This document shows, one piece after another, positions 61,601-64,000 of a stretch of DNA of 64,000 nucleotides. A program made the position numbers and the translations under genes. Position 1 is the stretch's first letter. The number at the start of each line of letters is the position of its first letter. Below the pieces are notes generated by a model. It did no database searches and was not told the DNA's origin. It was given only the letters and a program-made list of their open reading frames with translations. The stretch is from NCBI RefSeq assembly GCF_026343335.1, contig NZ_JAPELX010000001.1, positions 4,402,001 to 4,466,000 of the forward strand. Direction: 5' to 3'. The stretch comes from Streptomyces sp. NBC_00078 (lineage in GTDB: Bacteria; Actinomycetota; Actinomycetes; Streptomycetales; Streptomycetaceae).

Positions 61601-62829
61601 AGGAACCGGGACAGGGACAGGTACCGGCGCAGGCGCGAGCTACCCAGCCTCCCCCCGCAGCGGCCGCCGCGCCGGTCGCTCCCGCCGCCCCCGTCGACCC
61701 GAACTCCACCCAGGGCCGGGCGATCAGTGTCCGGACCCTGGGGCAGGGCGTGCCGTTCACGCGGCAGGCAGCGCAGGTGCAGCAGCCGTCGGCCACGCCC
61801 GCCCCACACAACCCGAGTGGGTCCGGCCGGCGTCGCAAGCTCGGTACCCGGACCGATCCCGCCGCCGCGGCCCCGGAGCAGGCAGCCCGTCCGCATCCGT
61901 CGGCCGAACAGTCCCCCGCGCAGCCCCAGCCGCAGCCCTCGCTGGCCGGGCAGTCCCGGCTCGCGCAGATGACGGAGGGCACCGGGCGGTCGTACGCCAT
62001 AGGCGCGCCGGACGAGAACGCCGCCGAGGGACCCGAACCGCTGGACGGGCCGGGCGGGGCCGTCGAGGTGGCGGACCCGCCGCGGCCGCAGCCGATGGAC
62101 GACGAACTGCCGCCGGAGCCGCTGGACAACCCGCGGCGGCTGCTGGTGTGGCCCGCGCCGGACGTGACGACCCAGCAGGCGCTGAGCGACCGTGGCTACC
62201 GGCCCGTGATCGTGCACTCGCGCGAGGAGGTCGACGCGCAGATCGCGGCTTTCCCTGCCGCACTGTTCGTGGACCCGCTGACCGGGCCGATCACCCGTAC
62301 CGCGCTGCAGTCCCTGCGGCAGGCCGCCGTCGCTGCCGAGGTGCCGGTGATGGTGACCGCGGGACTCGGACAGGCGACACGCGAGGCGGCGTACGGTGCC
62401 GATCCCGCCGTACTCCTGAAGGCACTCGCGCCGCGGGACAGTGAGCAGCACCCGCCGCGGGTGCTGCTGATCGAGGAGCACGCGGAGATCGCGCTGGCGC
62501 TGACCGCGACGCTGGAGCGGCGCGGGATGCAGGTGGCGCGGGCCGCGAGTGATGCGGACGCGGTGACTCTGGCGGGGCAGTTCAGGCCGAACCTGGTCGT
62601 GATGGACCTGCTGCAGGTGCACCGGCGCCAGGCCGGGATCATCGACTGGCTGCGCGCGAACGGGCAGCTCAACCGCACCCCGCTCGTCGTCTACACCGCC
62701 GCCGTCGACCAGGCCGACCTGCCGCGGCTGGCCTCCGGCGAGACGGTGCTGTTCCTCGCGGAGCGTTCCACGAGCGGCGAGGTGCAGAGCCGGATCGTGG
62801 ACCTGCTGTCGCGGATCGGGACCAACTGA
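58603..62829 (+). CDS. PAS-PAS-pseudokinase-receiver hub protein
   Basis: 1408-aa cytoplasmic signalling protein. PAS 1 at about 10-135 and PAS 2 at about 145-262 (TEMILRAASEGVVGTDTEGR; LVNPAAAQILGY), a charged coiled coil (about 268-340), a kinase-like dimer helix lacking the phospho-His (RSLRGPLDELRREL in place of SHELRTPL), and a degenerate ATPase-like domain to about 550 without a clear N box. A ~600-residue Ala/Pro/Gln linker follows, with about seven GRRRR-type motifs. The end has two receiver-like domains (about 1180-1280 and 1285-1405; LFVDPLTG and LVVMDLLQV). GGGAGGAAG supports GTG 58603. Probable non-catalytic scaffold. Confidence 0.8.
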   Translation: MSSRPSRGAARLAAILDALPDALVLVNANGTVVNANTIALEAFETPGTALVGRGLLDLLPQFDSKLIPGSMRRPDHMDPAGRTKPTRMIARRTDGVEFPVEVTSANLENGQQAYDGYGYSGDELLMLVVRDLTGTVDTEAELARSQRQTEMILRAASEGVVGTDTEGRIVLVNPAAAQILGYRASDLGGKELHDLVLHSRPDGTPFPYAESPLADTLRSGRKHRVRGQVLFAKGGGKVSVDLTTAPVRDGDQLVGAVMTFADRRPYDTLAEEKAADDKRHAEELERIEEEHASELTALRQKHVTELEELQEQHEEELAAGEDRYAALGEREKDRYEALAGRHEQLLTLLGRSLRGPLDELRRELAALASDDAGQLWPEANQVLHHLSAGYSRITTLIDNVLGYQLLDAGSEQIHRTKVMLDAVVAAGVDGAVELIGPGRVQFAVHAPPIEAEVDPQRLASALAHLVADVAGVDATGNAPVSAGGYMDNTVVVAAAQRGEVVRIEVRGPYAGGDPVHEPIVRGIVRAHGGVLQTHDVPGMSGSAYVLEVPIGGGAGAVVPDGPVDGSGADEDALSEQASGGGRRRARRPSVDAFLDSETPGEPGDPAEGGDAETGVPTGRRRRRAVEESAAAAASTTGALEVSGGTGRRRGRSAEGAGGGAGDSAAEGAVVMAGEHGAGTAAVGTGLGGTVPPQGVPAPGGRRARHGGEQHALPAALPAAATPAPADQSAPGESAEPPGRRRRALAAANERAAAQEAAPRSVFALPPAEADRASEGTQGTVPAPVPAPVPVQAQTQTQAQAAGLVQTPVQAQVPAQASVAGQVPAQGQVPVPVESAVPVQSQVPGQPQNPARPQLPGQGVQEGAGDVLADDGRHDAVPHDQSGDHTPPQPHPTSAPTGRRRRAVAQPGGQPGGPEAGGQNVGQGAPVQQAAPVPAQVTPGQPVPAQATQVPQGPSAGPAPVPPQVAQPAQAPQPAPAASGAPLPPEAPAAQTPGQEQGHGQEPGQGQVPAQARATQPPPAAAAAPVAPAAPVDPNSTQGRAISVRTLGQGVPFTRQAAQVQQPSATPAPHNPSGSGRRRKLGTRTDPAAAAPEQAARPHPSAEQSPAQPQPQPSLAGQSRLAQMTEGTGRSYAIGAPDENAAEGPEPLDGPGGAVEVADPPRPQPMDDELPPEPLDNPRRLLVWPAPDVTTQQALSDRGYRPVIVHSREEVDAQIAAFPAALFVDPLTGPITRTALQSLRQAAVAAEVPVMVTAGLGQATREAAYGADPAVLLKALAPRDSEQHPPRVLLIEEHAEIALALTATLERRGMQVARAASDADAVTLAGQFRPNLVVMDLLQVHRRQAGIIDWLRANGQLNRTPLVVYTAAVDQADLPRLASGETVLFLAERSTSGEVQSRIVDLLSRIGTN
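60960..61150 (+). repeat. Degenerate GTTCCGGCTCAG-type repeats in the PAS protein gene
   Basis: Codes for alternating Val-Pro/Gln-Ala units (VQTQTQAQA, VPAQASVAGQVPAQGQVPVP). Low complexity, in frame throughout. Confidence 0.6.
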
Positions 62830-62883
62830 CGCGGCAGAGCAGCCGATTGACCGGCCAACAGGCCGACCAGGAGTCTGCGCGGT

Positions 62884-63102
62884 TCACTTCGCGACGAGCC
62901 TGCGTGCCGCCTCCTTGATCGAGGCGCGCAGGCGGTCCTGGTCGGTGTCGTCGGCGGCCACCAGAGGACTGCCGTGCGACACGGGGCCCGGACCGCCGTA
63001 CGAAAGGGTGCCCGGACCGCCGTACAAGACGGAGGCCGGACCGCCGTACAAGACGGAGGCCGGACCGCCGTACAAGACGGAGGCCGGACTGCCGACTGCC
63101 AT
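62884..63102 (-). CDS. Small repeat protein upstream-convergent to the PAS gene
   Basis: Possible 72-aa protein. Starts MAVGSPASVLYGG, with three 8-residue GGPASVLY units and two degenerate ones (GGPGTLSY, GGPGPVSH), then a non-repeat helix GSPLVAADDTDQDRLRASIK and EAARRLVAK. The helical tail looks like real protein. The repeats come from a 24-bp tandem DNA repeat (about 62996-63092). It follows the acyl-CoA ligase gene on the same strand. No ribosome site is obvious; moderate doubt. Confidence 0.45.
   Translation of the reverse strand: MAVGSPASVLYGGPASVLYGGPASVLYGGPGTLSYGGPGPVSHGSPLVAADDTDQDRLRASIKEAARRLVAK
62996..63092. repeat. 24-bp tandem repeat
   Basis: Unit CCGTACAAGACGGAGGCCGG-ACCG in three near-exact copies, with degenerate copies before (CCGTACGAAAGGGTGCCCGG) and after (CTGTCGTACGAGACCGTGCC). 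Partly coding for the 8-residue repeats above. Confidence 0.8.
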
Positions 63103-63173
63103 GCGAAACGGGGCCCGGGCTGTCGTACGAGACCGTGCCCGGGCTGTCGTACGCCCGCCTCGTGGCCCTGGGT

Positions 63174-64000
<827 letters not shown>

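Noticed and set aside
58042..62622. A 1526-codon open frame on the minus strand opposite the PAS protein gene
   Set aside because: Arg/Gly/His-rich translation with no domains; it is the codon-bias shadow of the plus-strand gene in high-GC DNA.
62996..63092. Possible CRISPR array
   Set aside because: 24-bp units without spacers, partly coding; an ordinary tandem repeat.

Overview
The window is high-GC actinobacterial DNA and almost certainly Streptomyces. The evidence is strong third-position G/C, GTG/TTG starts, many 4-bp ATGA start/stop overlaps, two adjacent sporulation-type sigma factors of the SigF/SigN type, a subtilisin-inhibitor-like (SSI) protein, an MsiK-dependent style sugar ABC system without its own ATPase, and Streptomyces-type small conserved proteins.

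Layout. 1-1.5 kb: a membrane protein/GntR pair behind two similar operator-like boxes. 1.7-5.5 kb: a small island between two copies of a ~140-bp repeat; the left copy runs into a displaced 3' half of tRNA-Ser(GGA). The island holds a helicase-associated/WYL protein and a VapBC pair. 5.7-19.9 kb: secreted PLD-like enzyme, VOC protein, a galactoside locus (GH42 and GH36 enzymes, two ABC permeases, Tat/lipobox binding protein), CopCD, SDR/cupin, an FG-GAP protein and a HhH-GPD protein. 20-28.6 kb: conserved core with LytR_C protein, upp, the tadA pair, tRNA-Ser(CGA), sigF and sigN. 28.7-33.3 kb: MarR/MFS/YceI locus and a PPOX protein, followed by a VOC/WYL insert whose right flank carries a second copy of the PPOX gene's 3' end. 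35.3-37.7 kb: an MFS/TetR operon with a perfect operator. 37.8-44 kb: response regulator, histidine kinase, GT2-GtrA and GT39 in one overlapping unit.

44.3-51.8 kb is a mixture of metabolic, small and unknown genes (amidohydrolase, DUF2797, GtrA, a small secreted protein, a PLP enzyme, DUF4246) separated by short tandem repeats and gene debris. At 52.0-54.6 kb an IS1182-type element with 19-bp inverted repeats and a 6-bp target duplication splits a SAM methyltransferase gene exactly in frame. At 54.6-57.3 kb lie the remains of integrative elements at tRNA-Arg(ACG): 48-bp att repeats, arm-like repeats inside both ends, two integrase remnants, a frameshifted anti-sigma-like ATPase and a secreted/lipoprotein pair. 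tRNA-Ser(GCT), an SSI-like inhibitor, a 1408-aa PAS/pseudokinase/receiver protein and the 3' part of an acyl-CoA ligase end the window.

No CRISPR array, phage structural operon or biosynthetic cluster was seen. The least ordinary items are the two tRNA-associated mini-islands, the in-frame IS disruption, the carboxypeptidase-regulatory-like domains shared by the neighbouring MFS and YceI proteins, and the large PAS pseudokinase with repeated GRRRR motifs. All family calls come from reading sequence; no database search was run.
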